A stretch of DNA of 64,000 nucleotides from Bacteroidota bacterium (GTDB taxonomy: Bacteria > Bacteroidota > Bacteroidia > AKYH767-A > 2013-40CM-41-45). Every line of letters starts with the position of its first letter. The stretch's first letter is position 1. The notes under the pieces are model-generated. The model saw only the letters and a list, made by a program, of their open reading frames with translations, was not told the DNA's origin and did no database searches. Of the stretch, positions 63,361 through 64,000 are shown in pieces. The stretch is taken from the NCBI GenBank assembly GCA_003389385.1, contig QQVM01000003.1, positions 62,001 through 126,000 of the forward strand, given 5' to 3'. Both the position numbers and the translations under genes were made by a program.

Positions 63361-64000
63361 TATGAAAAGGAGGAAAACTTTTACGTATGTCTTTTTTTCT
63401 ATGCTGACTTTTTATTCCGTTCAGGTGAAATCTCAACCTTACCTTGACCTGGCGCAAGTACAGCTTATAAGAAGTTCATCAGGATCTGGCGCCAGCAACA
63501 ATAGCACTCCGCGAATCTGGCTCCTGGGTTCCGAGCTGAATATACCATTAAAATCATCGAATGGAATATTTCTTTTAAGTCCTTCCGTAACTTATCAGCA
63601 GATTGATTTTTCGGAAAAGATTGAATCGACAGATATCAGATCAATAGCATTCCCTATTACATATGCACATGAATGGAATGAAGAGTGGAAGAGTTCTTTT
63701 ACTTTCATTGGCAGAATCAATGAATCTGTGAACGTACCCGCAGAAGGAGGAAAATTTCAACATGGTTATGCCCTGCTAAATACTTACAAAAAGAAAGAAG
63801 CCCTGAAGTTCAGATTCGGCATTTATTTTAACAATGAGTTCTTCGGGCCATTCATACTTCCTCTTGCCGGGATTGACTACAAAATAAATGAAAAGCTACA
63901 GCTATTCGGCACTCTGCCGGGCAGCATGAATCTTGAAAAAACAATCGGCAAAAAAACGCATGCAGGATTTTCATTCCGTTCATTCACCAGCAGTTACCGG
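63361..64000 (+). CDS. Outer-membrane beta-barrel protein, partial (runs off the window)
   Basis: The frame from the ATG at 63361 stays open to the window end (213 codons seen). It starts MKRRKTFTYVFFSMLTFYSV and has a signal peptide ending VKSQ. The mature part has alternating amphipathic strands (GIFLLSPSVTYQQIDFSEKI, KFRFGIYFNNEFFGPF), which suggests an outer-membrane barrel of the DUF6268-like type. It is divergent from mfd, with 111 bp between the starts. No function can be given. Confidence 0.75.

Overview
The window is a chromosomal segment of a member of the Bacteroidota. The evidence is the proteins with T9SS sorting domains, GldE and GldD homologues, a 1930-residue PKD-repeat surface protein, an HU/RNase G neighbourhood, a mutY-ssb-gldE order, the small AURKAIP1/COX24-type protein, and promoters that fit the phylum's -7 consensus TAnnTTTG. 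Ribosome binding sites are mostly not recognisable, as is usual in this phylum. The class cannot be fixed from the sequence.

Layout. 1-4.0 kb: a large secreted T9SS cargo protein. 4.3-6.7 kb: two ORF6N-domain genes (the first truncated) on either side of a complete IS3-family element (4731-6016) with inverted repeats, a 4-bp target duplication and an A AAA AAG frameshift site. 6.8-12.3 kb: housekeeping genes for RNase G, a 31-residue basic protein, a TPR protein, HU, an AT-hook protein, MutY and SSB. 12.4-14.3 kb: one reading frame that joins GldE to GldD. 14.3-17.6 kb: haem A synthase, an outer-membrane protein gene interrupted by an in-frame TGA, and type III pantothenate kinase.

17.7-24.8 kb is the accessory region. 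A tRNA-Phe gene is followed at once by a single-domain response regulator. The 3' half of that regulator, with its terminator, occurs again 6.4 kb downstream. Between the copies lie a frameshifted T9SS protein, two tandem T9SS paralogues with near-identical 5' ends, a gene fragment, and a RAYT (Y1/HUH) transposase gene with an in-frame TAG. The RAYT gene is framed by paired palindromic ends that look like the REP/BIME arrangement of other bacteria.

24.8-33 kb: a conserved-looking protein of unknown function, a small secreted protein, and the 19-PKD protein, which lacks a sorting domain. 33-42.3 kb: an orphan histidine kinase, a GT11-like fucosyltransferase, GpmI, an M20 peptidase, an EamA exporter, a DEAD-box-type helicase and an M13 peptidase. 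42.5-47.8 kb: LptC, a small membrane protein, a second DUF21/CBS protein, a YpfJ-type metallopeptidase and a PpiD/SurA-like foldase, all connected with the envelope. 48-49 kb: two tandem cytochrome P460-like lipoproteins. 49.1-56.4 kb: the cell-shape operon purH-mreB-mreC-mreD-mrdA-rodA. 56.6-64 kb: a MacB-type permease, a deacetylase-like lipoprotein, Mfd, and the start of an outer-membrane protein that runs off the window.

The observations most worth following are the GldE-GldD fusion, a covarying 27-bp palindrome inside both ORF6N genes, the RAYT element with its direct-repeat-bounded island beside tRNA-Phe, and several genes broken by a single change.
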